From the NCBI GenBank assembly GCA_937864225.1, contig CALMJK010000012.1:1-57484 (forward strand): a DNA stretch of 57,484 nt, read 5' to 3'. Position 1 is the stretch's first letter. Each line of letters opens with the position of its first letter. A program made the translations under genes and the position numbers. This stretch comes from an uncultured bacterium (lineage in GTDB: Bacteria; Krumholzibacteriota; Krumholzibacteriia; LZORAL124-64-63). The notes beneath the pieces are model-generated. The model ran no database searches, was not told the origin of the DNA, and was given only the letters and a program-made list of their open reading frames with translations. Shown piece by piece: positions 14,841-24,900 of this stretch.

Positions 14841-15893
14841 ATGGAGGTCGGAATCGTCGGGTATGGCGCCTACGTGCCGCGCCACCGGATCAAGGTGGAG
14901 GAGATCGCCAAGGTCTGGGGCGCCGACGCGCCGTCGTACAAGAAGGGGCTGATGCTGCGCGAGAAGTCGGTGCCCACGCCCGACCAGGACACGATCACGA
15001 TGTCCGTGGAGGCGGCGCGGCACGCGGTGCGGCGCGCCGGGATCGACCCCGCGCTGATCGGCGCCATCTACGTGGGCTCGGAGTCGCACCCGTACGCGGT
15101 CAAGCCCAGCGGCACCGTCGTGGCCGAGGCCTTGGGCGCGACGCCCGAGATCCACTGCGCCGACATGGAGTTCGCCTGCAAGGCCGGCAGCGAGGGGATG
15201 TTCGTCGCGCTCTCGCTCGTCAAGGCCGGGCAGATGCCGTACGCGCTGGGCATCGGCGCCGACACGTCGCAGGGCGCGCCCGGCGACGCGCTCGAGTACT
15301 CGGCCTCGGCCGGCGCGGCGGCCTACATCTTCGGGCGCGAGAAGATCGTCGCGGTCTGCGAGGACACCTACGCCTACATGACCGACACGCCCGACTTCTG
15401 GCGCCGCGAGTACCAGTTCTACCCGCGGCACGCCGGGCGCTACACGGGCGAGCCGGCCTACTTCAAGCACGTGCTCTCGTGCGCGCGCGGCCTCATGGCC
15501 AAGAGCAAGACCACGCCCGCCGACTTCCGCTGGGCGGTCTTCCACCAGCCCAACGGCAAGTTCCCCATGCGCGCCGCGCAGGAGTTGGGCTTTTCGAAGG
15601 AGAAGGTCGAGCAGGGGTGGCTCAGCCCCACGCTCGGCAACACCTACTCCGGCTCCTCGCCCATGGGCCTGAGCGCGATCCTCGACGTCGCCAAGCCGGG
15701 CGATCGGATCCTGATGGTCAGCTACGGCTCGGGCGCCGGCAGCGACGGCTTCATCTGGCGGGTCACCGACCACATCACCGCGGTGCAGGGCCTGGCGCCG
15801 CACACGCGCGCGCAGCTCGAGGACCGGCCGATCTACATCGATTACGGCACGTACGCGAAATACCGCGGCAAGATCCGCAAGCTCGCCGAGTAG
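14841..15893 (+). CDS. Hydroxymethylglutaryl-CoA synthase, archaeal type
   Basis: A 350-residue enzyme that condenses acetyl-CoA with acetoacetyl-CoA to HMG-CoA, the first committed step of the mevalonate pathway. ATG at 14841 after GGAGAGCAGC. The sequence is of the short archaeal/UPF0219 type ([25 protein letters not shown]). The catalytic Cys is near residue 113 in [11 protein letters not shown], and the His near residue 235 in [26 protein letters not shown] is the C-terminal thiolase-fold loop. It heads an operon with a thiolase (17-base gap) and a DUF35 protein, the same trio that forms a channelling complex in archaea. Confidence 0.93.
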   Translation: MEVGIVGYGAYVPRHRIKVEEIAKVWGADAPSYKKGLMLREKSVPTPDQDTITMSVEAARHAVRRAGIDPALIGAIYVGSESHPYAVKPSGTVVAEALGATPEIHCADMEFACKAGSEGMFVALSLVKAGQMPYALGIGADTSQGAPGDALEYSASAGAAAYIFGREKIVAVCEDTYAYMTDTPDFWRREYQFYPRHAGRYTGEPAYFKHVLSCARGLMAKSKTTPADFRWAVFHQPNGKFPMRAAQELGFSKEKVEQGWLSPTLGNTYSGSSPMGLSAILDVAKPGDRILMVSYGSGAGSDGFIWRVTDHITAVQGLAPHTRAQLEDRPIYIDYGTYAKYRGKIRKLAE

Positions 15894-15910
15894 GCGCCAA
15901 GGAGACGACC

Positions 15911-17068
15911 ATGCGTGAAGTCGCAGTGATCGGCGTCGGGATGAACCGCTGGGGCGAGCTGTGGGAGAAGTCCCACCGCACGATCTGGACCGAGGCCGCC
16001 CTGGAGGCGATCGCGGACGCCGGCGTGGACCGCGTCGACGCCATGTACGTCGGCTGCATGAGCGGCGGCCTGTTCGTGGGCCAGGAGCACCTGGGCGCGA
16101 TGCTCGCGGACCAGCTCGGCATGGGGCCCATCCCCGGCACCCGCGTGGAGTCGGCCTGCGCCTCGGGCGGGCTGGCCTTCCGGCAGGCGTGCCTGGCCGT
16201 CGCGTCGGGCGCGCACGACATCGTGCTCGCCACCGGCGTCGAGAAGATGACCGACGTGGACGGCGGCGCGGCCACCTACGCCCTCTCGACCGCCGCCGAC
16301 CAGGAGTACGAGTGCTACCACGGGATCACCTTCCCGGGGCTCTACGCCATGATGGCGCGCGACCACATGCACCGCCATGGCACGACGCGCCAGCAGCTCG
16401 CCGCGGTCGCGGTCAAGAACCACGCCCACGGCGTGCTCAACCCGCTCGCGCAGTTCCCCATGAAGGTGACCGCCGAGCAGGTCATGGAGTCGGTGATGGT
16501 GGCCGACCCGTTGCGCATCCTCGACTGCTCGCCGATCACCGACGGCGCGGCGGCCGCCGTGGTCGTGCCGCTGGACATGGCCCGCCAGCTGTCGAAGCAG
16601 CCGCCGGTGCGCGTGGCGGCCTCGGCCCACGCCACCGACGCCCTCGCCCTGCACGATCGCGCCGACCTGTCGTGGCTCGCCTCGACCGCCAAGGCGGCCG
16701 AGCTGGCCTACAAGCAGGCGGGCGTCGGGCCCAAGGACCTGTCGTTCTGCGAGGTGCACGACTGCTTCACGATCGCCGAGATCATGGTGATCGAGGCGCT
16801 CGGCCTGGCGGAGCGCGGCAAGGGCGGCGCGGCCGCCGCGTCGGGCCTGACGGCGCTGGGCGGCAAGATCCCGGTCAACCCGTCGGGCGGGCTGAAGTCG
16901 AAGGGCCACCCGGTCGGCGCGACGGGCGTCGCGCAGATCCGCGAGACGGTGCTGCAGCTGCGCGGCGCGTGCGGGCAGCGCCAGGTGAAGAACGCCAGCC
17001 GCGGGCTGACCCAGAACATGGGCGGCACCGGCGCGAGCACGGTCGTCCACATCCTCGAGCGCGCGTAG
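15911..17068 (+). CDS. Thiolase-family protein (acetyl-CoA acetyltransferase, archaeal type)
   Basis: A 385-residue thiolase. ATG at 15911 after AAGGAGACG. The nucleophilic Cys is near residue 83 in [12 protein letters not shown]. Later motifs are [12 protein letters not shown] and [21 protein letters not shown], with the GHP histidine, and the C-terminal NMGGTG replaces the usual CGG loop seen in classical thiolases. This pattern is shared by archaeal acetoacetyl-CoA thiolases and SCP2-type thiolases. With the neighbouring HMG-CoA synthase it probably supplies acetoacetyl-CoA, an unfavourable reaction that complex formation would pull forward. Confidence 0.9.
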   Translation: MREVAVIGVGMNRWGELWEKSHRTIWTEAALEAIADAGVDRVDAMYVGCMSGGLFVGQEHLGAMLADQLGMGPIPGTRVESACASGGLAFRQACLAVASGAHDIVLATGVEKMTDVDGGAATYALSTAADQEYECYHGITFPGLYAMMARDHMHRHGTTRQQLAAVAVKNHAHGVLNPLAQFPMKVTAEQVMESVMVADPLRILDCSPITDGAAAAVVVPLDMARQLSKQPPVRVAASAHATDALALHDRADLSWLASTAKAAELAYKQAGVGPKDLSFCEVHDCFTIAEIMVIEALGLAERGKGGAAAASGLTALGGKIPVNPSGGLKSKGHPVGATGVAQIRETVLQLRGACGQRQVKNASRGLTQNMGGTGASTVVHILERA

Positions 17069-17078
17069 GAGGCCAGCG

Positions 17079-17477
17079 ATGATAGGGTCGGCCCGCTACT
17101 GGAGAGAGATCCCGCAACGCTACCGCTACGAGGCGGCCAAGTGCGCCAAGTGCGGCAGGGTCGCCTTTCCGCCGCGCCTGGTCTGCGCCGGCTGCCGCGG
17201 CCGCGAGTTCACGCCCGTGAAGCTCGCGCAGACCGGCGTCGTCGAGACGTTCACCGTCATCCACGTCGCGCCGACGGGCTTCGGCGACGAGACGCCGTAC
17301 GCGGTGGGCATCGTCAAGCTCGACGACGGCGTGCGCGTGACCGCGCAGATCACCGACTGCGAGACCGGCAAGCTCGCGATCGGCGACCGCGTGAAGCTCG
17401 AGTTCCGCCGCCTGCAACAGGACGGCGAGTCGGGCATCATCTGCTACGGGTACAAGTTCGTGCCCGCCATCGGCTGA
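17079..17477 (+). CDS. Zn-ribbon OB-fold protein (DUF35)
   Basis: A 132-residue protein. ATG at 17079, ten bases after the thiolase stop. The N-terminal rubredoxin-like zinc ribbon has CAKCG and CAGC (residues 22-42). The C-terminal OB fold follows (VVETFTVIHVAPTGFGDETPYAVGIVKLDDGVRVTAQI). In archaea DUF35 proteins bridge HMG-CoA synthase and thiolase and hold CoA intermediates in a shared tunnel; the identical gene order here supports the same role. A G+C hairpin ends the operon just downstream. Confidence 0.92.
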   Translation: MIGSARYWREIPQRYRYEAAKCAKCGRVAFPPRLVCAGCRGREFTPVKLAQTGVVETFTVIHVAPTGFGDETPYAVGIVKLDDGVRVTAQITDCETGKLAIGDRVKLEFRRLQQDGESGIICYGYKFVPAIG

Positions 17478-17484
17478 GCGAAAC

Positions 17485-17507
17485 GGGGGGCGCTCGCGGC
17501 GCCCCCC
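17485..17507 (+). terminator. Hairpin after the HMG-CoA synthase operon
   Basis: A perfect nine-base stem, GGGGGGCGC against GCGCCCCCC, with a TCGCG loop. No T-tract follows, so it may terminate weakly or act as an mRNA-protecting hairpin. Confidence 0.5.
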
Positions 17508-17560
17508 GGCGCGCCGCCCCGGCCGTTCCGGCAGCGCACGTTCAGCATTTTGGAGGCGTC

Positions 17561-18907
17561 ATGTCAGGATTGTGCGCGAGAGGGGCCTCGGTCTGCGGCG
17601 CGATCCTGGCGCTGGCGCTTTTGACCGCGGCCGCGGCCCAGGCCGCCGACCCCGCGCCCGTCCCGCTGACCTACGGCGGCGAGGTGCGCCTGCGCGGCGA
17701 GGCCTTCGACAACCCGATGGACCTCGACGACGCGGCCGACGACTCGTACCAGTTCTGGCGCCTGCGGTACCGGCTGTGGCTCGACGCGCGCCCGCGCGAC
17801 GGGCTGCGCTTTCACTTCCGGTTCGGCAACGAGTACCGGTGGGGCGTGCACGGGGCGTCGCTGGGGCTGGCGAGCGTGCGCGATCCCGAGTCGCGCGTGA
17901 GCCTCGACAACGGGTGGGCCGAGCTCGCCGACGCCCGCCGCGGCCTGTCGCTGCGCTTCGGGCGCATGGACCTGCTGTACGGCGAGGGCTTCCTGATCTG
18001 CGACGGCACGCCCGCCGACGGCTCCTCCAGCGCGTACTTCGACGCGATCCGGGCGCGCCTGGAGCGAGCCGGCTGCACGCTGGATCTGTTCACGGCGAAG
18101 ATCGCCGACGAGGGGTTCGGCGCGCCGGCGCGCGACGAGGACCTGCACGGGCTGTACGCGCAGCGCGGGCGCTACGAGGCGTACGCGCTGCACCGCTGCA
18201 AGCGCGGGGCGACGATCTATCAGGCCGGCAAGCCGTGGGAGATCGTCTCGCCGCGGCAGTGGACCGCGGCCTTCGGCCTGCGCGTGTCGCACCTGCCGAA
18301 GACCGGCTGGTACGGGGCGGCGGAGGGGGCGTACGAGCTGGGCGAGTTCGAGGACGCGCCGCCGGCCGAGGTCGCCGACGCGCCGCCCGACGATCACGAC
18401 GACCGGCGGGCCTGGGGCGCCCACGCGCGCGCGGGGATCGCGCTAAAGGCGCGGACCCATCCCGCGCTCGAGGTCGGCGGGCTCTGGCTCTCCGGCGACG
18501 ACCCGGCAACGGCGACCTACGAGGGCTTCGACGACTTCTGCGGCGAGTGGCCCAAGTGGTCGGAGCTGCTGATTTACACGCTCTACGACGGCACGACGCG
18601 ACTGGAGCACTGCGACGAGCCCGGCGTCGTCCGCGACGCCGGCGCCTGGACGAACCTGCGGGCCGTGTGGCTGGAGGGCAGGGCCGATCTCGCGCCGGAC
18701 CTCAAGCTCACGGCGCGGGGGATGCAGGCGTGGGCAGACCAGCCGGCCGAGACCCGCGGCCTGCTCTGGGGCCTGCGCGCCGACTGGACGGGCCTGCCGG
18801 GCGTCGCGGTGCAGGCGCTGGGCGAGTGGTTCGACCCCGGCGAATACTTCGACGGCGCGGGCGATGGCGCCTGGTACGCCCGCTGCCAGCTCGTCGCGGC
18901 CTTCTGA
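17561..18907 (+). CDS. Outer-membrane beta-barrel protein (alginate-export/porin-like)
   Basis: A 448-residue protein. ATG at 17561 after GGAGG; the same frame is open far upstream only because of high GC. Signal peptide at residues 1-28 (ILALALLTAAAAQAAD). The mature chain is a run of amphipathic aromatic-rich strands (LTYGGEVRLRGEAF, FWRLRYRLWLDARPRDGLRFHFRFGNEYRWG, LSLRFGRMDLLYGEGFLICDG), ends with WYARCQLVAAF, and matches the alginate_exp/porin style. It stands just upstream of the lactate permease and could feed substrate to it; that link is an inference. Confidence 0.78.
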   Translation: MSGLCARGASVCGAILALALLTAAAAQAADPAPVPLTYGGEVRLRGEAFDNPMDLDDAADDSYQFWRLRYRLWLDARPRDGLRFHFRFGNEYRWGVHGASLGLASVRDPESRVSLDNGWAELADARRGLSLRFGRMDLLYGEGFLICDGTPADGSSSAYFDAIRARLERAGCTLDLFTAKIADEGFGAPARDEDLHGLYAQRGRYEAYALHRCKRGATIYQAGKPWEIVSPRQWTAAFGLRVSHLPKTGWYGAAEGAYELGEFEDAPPAEVADAPPDDHDDRRAWGAHARAGIALKARTHPALEVGGLWLSGDDPATATYEGFDDFCGEWPKWSELLIYTLYDGTTRLEHCDEPGVVRDAGAWTNLRAVWLEGRADLAPDLKLTARGMQAWADQPAETRGLLWGLRADWTGLPGVAVQALGEWFDPGEYFDGAGDGAWYARCQLVAAF

Positions 18908-18928
18908 CCCCGTCGCGCGGAGGCGCCG

Positions 18929-20539
18929 ATGGAAGCGCTCAACGTCCTGCTCGCGGTCAGCCCGGTGCTGGTGATCTTCCTGCTGCTGATGCTGCGGCGG
19001 ACGCCGGCCGACGTGGCCGGGGCGATCGGGTGGGTCGTGACCTGCGCGGTGGCGCTGCTGTGGTTCCGCACCGGCGCGTCGGTGGTGGCACGGGCGTCGC
19101 TGGCGGGTCTGGTGGCGTCGCTGCCGATCAGCCTCATGGTCGGGGCCAGCCTCTTCCAGATGACCTTCATGCTCGAGACGGGCGCGGTGGACCGCATCGT
19201 GCTGGCGATGAAGGCGGTCTCGCCGCGCGACCGCGTCGCGCAGATCCTCATGATCAATGTCGGGTTCGGCACGCTGGTCACCGCGCTGGGCGCCACGCCC
19301 GTGTCGATCCTGCCGCCGATCATGCTGGCGCTGGGCTACTCGAGCTTCGTGGCCATCGCGCTGCCGGCGATCGGCTACGACAGCCTCTGCACCTACGCGC
19401 TGCTGGCCGTGCCGGCCGTCGTGTTCACCGACGTCCTGGCGCCCATCGCGCGCGAGGCGGGGATCGTGCTCACGTTGCGCGAAACGGGTCTGCTGTTCGC
19501 GCGGTTCATCCCGGCGGTGACCGCCTGCATCGCGCTGGGCATGTTCTGGATCGTGGGGCGGTGGCGGCTCGTGGCGCGGGGGCTGCCGCTGGCGCTGCTC
19601 ACCGGCGCGATCGCCGGGCTCTGCTGCTGGGGCATGGCGTGGGCCGACCTGGTGCCGCTGACCGGCGTGGCGGCCGGGGCGGCGATCATCGCGGCGCTGG
19701 CGCTGGTGCTCAAGGCGCGCCGCCTGCCCGTGTGGGACGAGGCGGGGCTGACGCCGCGCGAGCGCGAGGCCAAGCAGACCATGGGGCTGGCGCGCGCGGC
19801 GAGCCCCTGGCTGCTGCTGCTGGCGCTGGCCGTGCTGGTGAACCTGAAGGCGTTGCCGCTGTTCGACCTGTTCTTCAACAAGCTGCCGCTGGCCGTGCCG
19901 ATCGTCCCGGGCCGTCCGCTCGCCACGCGCGTGCTGTGGCAGGCCTACACCTGGGTGCTGGTCGCGACGCTGGTGGCGACCATCTGGCTCAGGCCGACCG
20001 GCGCGCAGTGGCGCGCGATCCTCGCGCGCACGCGCCGCCGCGCGCCGCGCCCGGTGTTCGCCGCGGCCGTCTTCTTCGCCATCGCATACGTGATCGACCA
20101 CTCGGGCAAGGTCGCGCAGACGGCGGCCGAGGGCGGCGCCGTCTGGGCGCTGCCCGACCCGGGCCTGAACATGGTGCGCGTGGTCGCGGCCGCGGCGGCG
20201 GACGGCTTCGGCTCGCTCTACGGCCTGGTCGCGCCCTACCTGGGACTGCTGGCCGGCTTCATCTCCGGCTCGGAGACGAGCGCGATCGCGATGCTCAGCC
20301 GCTTCCACACCGAGACCGCCGGCGCCCTCGGCCGGCCCGCCGCCGTCGGCCTGCTGCTGGCCGCGGGCAGCGCGGTGGGAGGAGGCCTGGCCTCGGTCAT
20401 CTCGCCCGCGAAGCTGCAGAACGCGGCGGCGATCATCGACCGCATCGGCGAGGAGGGGAAGGTGCTGCGCACGACGACCGTGATCAGCCTGGCGATCGCC
20501 TTCCTGACGGCGGTGATGACCCTGCTGTGGACGATCTAG
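18929..20539 (+). CDS. lctP: L-lactate permease (LctP family)
   Basis: A 536-residue inner-membrane transporter with about 12-13 hydrophobic segments. ATG at 18929 after GGAGG, 21 bases behind the barrel gene. LctP-family signatures include GATPVSILPPIMLALGYSS, GYDSLCTYALLAVPAVVF, LAGFISGSETSAIAMLSRF and ISPAKLQNAAAIID. The family takes up L-lactate, D-lactate or glycolate by proton symport. Converges with the next gene only 10 bases away. Confidence 0.88.
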   Translation: MEALNVLLAVSPVLVIFLLLMLRRTPADVAGAIGWVVTCAVALLWFRTGASVVARASLAGLVASLPISLMVGASLFQMTFMLETGAVDRIVLAMKAVSPRDRVAQILMINVGFGTLVTALGATPVSILPPIMLALGYSSFVAIALPAIGYDSLCTYALLAVPAVVFTDVLAPIAREAGIVLTLRETGLLFARFIPAVTACIALGMFWIVGRWRLVARGLPLALLTGAIAGLCCWGMAWADLVPLTGVAAGAAIIAALALVLKARRLPVWDEAGLTPREREAKQTMGLARAASPWLLLLALAVLVNLKALPLFDLFFNKLPLAVPIVPGRPLATRVLWQAYTWVLVATLVATIWLRPTGAQWRAILARTRRRAPRPVFAAAVFFAIAYVIDHSGKVAQTAAEGGAVWALPDPGLNMVRVVAAAAADGFGSLYGLVAPYLGLLAGFISGSETSAIAMLSRFHTETAGALGRPAAVGLLLAAGSAVGGGLASVISPAKLQNAAAIIDRIGEEGKVLRTTTVISLAIAFLTAVMTLLWTI

Positions 20540-20549
20540 CCGCGCGCCC

Positions 20550-21887
20550 CTACCGCAGCGCCGCGCGCATGATCAGGAAGTCGCGGGGCGGGTCGGCGGG
20601 GCTCAGCGCGCCGTCGCGCCCCAGGCGCCGCAGCTGGCTGTTGGCCACGAAGTAGTAGGCGCCGCCGGCCACGCAGCCGGTCGTGGGCTCGTCGAACTCC
20701 GGCAGGCGGGCGGCGAGCACGGCCATCCCTTCCACGCGGCGGCCCGTCTCGTCCAGGAACAGCCGCACGACGCGGTCGAGGCCGCGGCCGTTCTGCACGA
20801 CGACCAGCGTGTGCTCGTGGCGGTTGAGGCCGTCCACGTAGGCCGTGCAGAACTCCTCCGGGGCCTGCAGGCGCTCGATGGCGAGCGTCTCCAGGTCCAC
20901 CAGCGCGATGCCCAGGCCGTACTCCGCGACGTAGAGCAGGCCGCCGTCGGCCGAGATGTCGATGCCGTTGGGCGCGGCGAGGGACCCATCGGGCAGCAGC
21001 GCTTCCAGGACGCTCGAGCCCGGGCGCAACATCCACACGCCGCCGCCCGCCGCGTCGGTCGCGTACACGCTGCCGTCGGGACCCAGCGCGCAGTCGTTGA
21101 GCCCGCGCGCGCGGCTGGTGTCGGTCAGCGCGACGCGCGCGACGGGGCTGCCGTCGTCCAGGCGGAACGCCGCCAGGGTCGTGCGCGCGGTGTCGGCCGG
21201 CGTGCCGCCGACCATGTAGGGGCCGGCGGTGTCGCAGACCCAGAGCAGGCGCCGCGGCACGTCCACCTTCATGCCCAGGGGGCTCCAGAGCGCGCCCGAA
21301 CCGGCCGGCACGAAGTCGCTCACGCCCCCCGCGGCGTCCACGCGCGCGATCTTGCCCAGGCGCAGGCTGCCGACGAAGAACTCCTCGGTGAGCGGATCGC
21401 AGGCGATCCCTTCGGGCAAGAAGTCCGGCTCGCCGAGACGGAAGGCCACCTCGGCGGCGCCCTGCGGCGCGGCCTGGCGGCTCATCTCGTCGCGCGCGGC
21501 GGCGAAGCCGGGCCGCGCGCGCAGCGGCGCCAGCTCCGCGTCCGCGTCCAGGTCGGCCTGGATGCCGGTGGCCGCGACGCGCGCCAGCCACCCCTCGGCC
21601 GCGTCGAGATCGCCGGTCCGCGCGCAGGCGCGGGCCATGTGCAGCATGAGCACGGGATGGCCGGGTTCCAGCGCCAGGGCCCGGTCCGTCGCCTGGAGGT
21701 AGTGCTGGAAGCGCCCCGCCTCGCGCGCCGCGCCCGCCTCGTGGTAGGCCTGGATCACGCGCTGGGCGTGGGAGAGGCTGTCGGGCCGCGACGGCGCCGG
21801 CGGGTCGGCCGTCGTCGCCGACGCGCTCCCCGCGCGGGCCAGCAGCAGCGCCAGCAGCGCGGGCGCGAGCGAGCGAGGGCGAACCAT
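20550..21887 (-). CDS. Exported TPR plus SMP-30/NHL-like beta-propeller protein
   Basis: A 445-residue protein with signal peptide (LAPALLALLLARAGSASA). Residues 40-140 form two TPR-like helical pairs (AYHEAGAAREAGRFQHYLQATDRALALEPGHP). Residues 150-440 are a six-bladed propeller of the SMP-30/gluconolaconase or NHL kind: LPEGIACDPLTEEFFVGSL, GLNDCALGPDGSVYATDAAGGGVWML, APNGIDISADGGLLYVAEY. Probably periplasmic and binding or enzymatic; no catalytic set is certain. It follows addA at a 45-base gap and may be transcribed with it. Confidence 0.8.
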   Translation of the reverse strand: MVRPRSLAPALLALLLARAGSASATTADPPAPSRPDSLSHAQRVIQAYHEAGAAREAGRFQHYLQATDRALALEPGHPVLMLHMARACARTGDLDAAEGWLARVAATGIQADLDADAELAPLRARPGFAAARDEMSRQAAPQGAAEVAFRLGEPDFLPEGIACDPLTEEFFVGSLRLGKIARVDAAGGVSDFVPAGSGALWSPLGMKVDVPRRLLWVCDTAGPYMVGGTPADTARTTLAAFRLDDGSPVARVALTDTSRARGLNDCALGPDGSVYATDAAGGGVWMLRPGSSVLEALLPDGSLAAPNGIDISADGGLLYVAEYGLGIALVDLETLAIERLQAPEEFCTAYVDGLNRHEHTLVVVQNGRGLDRVVRLFLDETGRRVEGMAVLAARLPEFDEPTTGCVAGGAYYFVANSQLRRLGRDGALSPADPPRDFLIMRAALR

Positions 21888-21932
21888 GCCGTCTCCTTCC
21901 GCCGGTCACGACGGCGGCGCCGCGCCGCCCGT

Positions 21933-24900
21933 TCAGATCTCGTACAGCCGGCCCTGGCCGCCCGCCTCGTCGCGCAGGTGCGTGAACAACAGATGCGCGC
22001 GGACGTTCCTGCCCGGGAACAGGGCCGCGATCGCGTCGCGGTAGGCCGCCAGCTGCGGCCGGTAGCGCTCGGCGAGCCGGCGCGCCTGCTCGTCGGTCGC
22101 GATGCCGTTCGACTTGTAGTCGATGATCTCGACCGTGTCATCGCCGATCAGCAGGCGGTCGATGACGCCGTACACGCGCGTCTCGACGCCGTCCGCCGCG
22201 CCGGAGGCGCCGCCCGCGACGCGATGCAGGATCGGCACCTCGCTCAGCCCGCGACGGCCCGCCGCCTCCGGCCGAAACAACGGGGCCAGCCGCGGGTTGG
22301 CCGCCACGGCGCGGGCCTCGGCGAGGGCGTCCGCGGTCCAGCCGGACGCCTGCGGGCCGAGCGCGGCGGCCGGGTCGTCGGGCAAACCGCCCGGCTCGCC
22401 CGCCAGGCGCAGCCACAGGTGGATGGCCTCGCCGCGGGCGGCGGCCCGGGCGGGCGCGCCGCGCTCGAGCACGGCGTCGCCGGCCACGTCGACGCGCGCG
22501 CCGTCCTGATCGCCGTCGTCGGCGCCTTCGCCCGTCGCGAGCAGGGTCGACGGCGAGAGCAGCCTGACGCGCGCGTGCGTGGGGGGCGGGTCCCAGGCGA
22601 TGACGTCGTCCGGCGTCGTCGCGCCGCCAGGCGCGGGCAAAGCGGCGTCCGCGCCGGGCGCGGCCAGCGCTTCTTCCAGCCACGGCGGCTCGCCCAGGCT
22701 CAGCGGCAGCGGCGCCGGGTCGGCGGCCTGGGCGTTGGCGGCGGCCTCGTCGAGCCAGCCGAGGAAGTGGGGGCGATCTTTTGTTTGGTGCACATGGGAC
22801 CCGACCACGCCCAGCAGATCGCGCGCGCGGGTGCACGCGACGTAGAGCAGGTCCGCTTCCTCGTTGGCCTGCGCGGCGCACGCCGCCGCGACGGCCCGCG
22901 CGAGGGCCGGTGCGGCGACCGGCTCGACGCCCGGCGGCAGCGTCGGCCCTTCGACCAAGGACTTGGGCACGTCGTAGGCGATCGGGCAGTCCGGGCCGGC
23001 GGCGACCAGGGGCAGGCGGCCCCGCACACGCGACATGGGGGCGGCGGCGTCGACGAGCAGCACGGCGGGCGCTTCCAGGCCCTTGGCCCCGTGCACGGTC
23101 ATCACGCCCACGCGTCCCTCGCCGTGCTCGGGCACGGCCGCCTCGTCGGCGCCGCGCGGGCAGCGCGCCTCGCGCGCGATCAGCGCGGCGAAGCGCCGCA
23201 GCGAGGGCCCCGGACCGCTTTCCATCTGCAGGGCGAGGTCGTGCAGGCGCAGCAGGTTCCAGCGCGCCTGCTCGCCGCGGGCGAGCGCGAAGCGCTCGAG
23301 CGCGTCGGCGTCGCGGTAGATTCGGCGCAGGAGCTCGTGACACGGCTCGAAGCCAGCGTGGCGGCGCCACGCGGTCAGCCGTCGTGCCGCGTCCGTCAGA
23401 TCGGTCGGTTGGCCGGCCAGGCCGGCCTTGAGCTCGCGGCGCAGCACGCTCCACAGCGAGATGTGCAGCAAGCGCCCGTCTCGTTGCCGGCGCCGCGCGG
23501 CGAGCGCGCGCTGCAGCTGGGCCTCGGACACGCGCAAGAGCGGCGAGCGCAGGACCGAGGCCAGCGCCACGTCGTCGTCGGGAAAGGCGAGCCAGCGCAA
23601 GAGCTGCAGGATGTCCTGCACTTCGCGGCTACGCGCGAGCGCTCCCCGCCCCGACGGGGCCACGCGCACCCCCTCGCGGCGCAGCGCTTCCTCGTAGGGG
23701 CCGATGCGCGTGCGGGCGCGGCTGAGCACGAGCACGTCGCCCGGGGTGAGGGCGCGGACCGCGGGCTTGTCGGCCGTGTCGTCCGGCACGCTGGCCTGGG
23801 CGAGCCAGCGCGCGACGAGCGCCGCCGCGGCGCGCGCCGCGCGGCCGACCGCCCCCTCCGTCTCGTCCGGCGCGTAGGGCGGCACCACGAGCACCTCGTT
23901 GCTGGGGCCGGCGTCGCGCGCCGGAGCCTGCGCCACGCGCCCCGCCTCGCCCGGGGGCAGCCGGTCGCGCAGCGGGGGCGCGCCGAACAACCGGCCCACG
24001 CTCTCGACGATCGCCGGCACGCTGCGGAAGTTGGTCGGCAGCGTGTCGATGACCACGCGCCCGCCGCCCTCGCCGGACGCCTGCGCGTGCGCGCGCAGGC
24101 GGGCCTCGACGTGGTCGAACAGCTCGGGCTCCGCGCCGCGGAACCGGTAGATCGACTGCTTCGCGTCGCCCACGACGAGCAGCGTGCGCGGCGCGGCCGC
24201 GGCGCCCTCTCCCGCCAGGAACTCCTCCACGAGCGGCCGCAGGATGTCCCACTGGTTGTGGTTCGTGTCCTGGAATTCGTCCACGAGCAGATGCGCCACC
24301 GCGGCGTCGAGACGGTACTGCACGTACGGCGCCAGCTCGCTCTCGGCCACGAGGTGGCGCGTCAGGCGCTCGAGGTCGTGGAAGTCGACGGCGCGGTCGC
24401 GCCGCTTGAGCGCCTCGTAGATGTCCAGCGCGCGCAATCCCGTCTCCAGGCGCGCGACATTGCGCTGCCAGAGCCCGACCAGATCGAGCAGCGCGAGCGC
24501 CTGCAGCAACGGGCGCGCCGCGGCGGCGAAGAGGGCCTGGCGCTCCTGCTTCGTCGCCATTTTTCCGTTGAGCACGCGCAGGCCGCCTTCGCTCGTGAGC
24601 AGCAGGGCGCGCAGCCGCGCGGCGATTGCGGCCCGGGCCGCGTCGGATGTCGCGCGGGCGAAGTCCTCGGCGCCGGCGACCGACGCCGCCAGGGCATCGA
24701 GCTGTTTCTGCAAGGCGAGCGTCGGTGCGCCCGGCTCGACGGCGGGGATCGCGCCGGTGGCGGCGGCGGCCAGCGTGCGGGCGGCCGACTGGAGCAGGGG
24801 CGCGATGTCCGCCGGGCCGGGGTCGTCGCGCCCCGCCAGCAGCGTGCCGGCGAACAGCGCGTCGCGCAGGTCGGCGGCCAGCAGCGGCGCGAAGGCGGCG

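Noticed and set aside
17572..20655. Long + frame of about 1,000 codons across the barrel and lactate permease genes
   Set aside because: Arg/Ala/Gly-rich translation in an alternate frame of two clear genes; no motifs.
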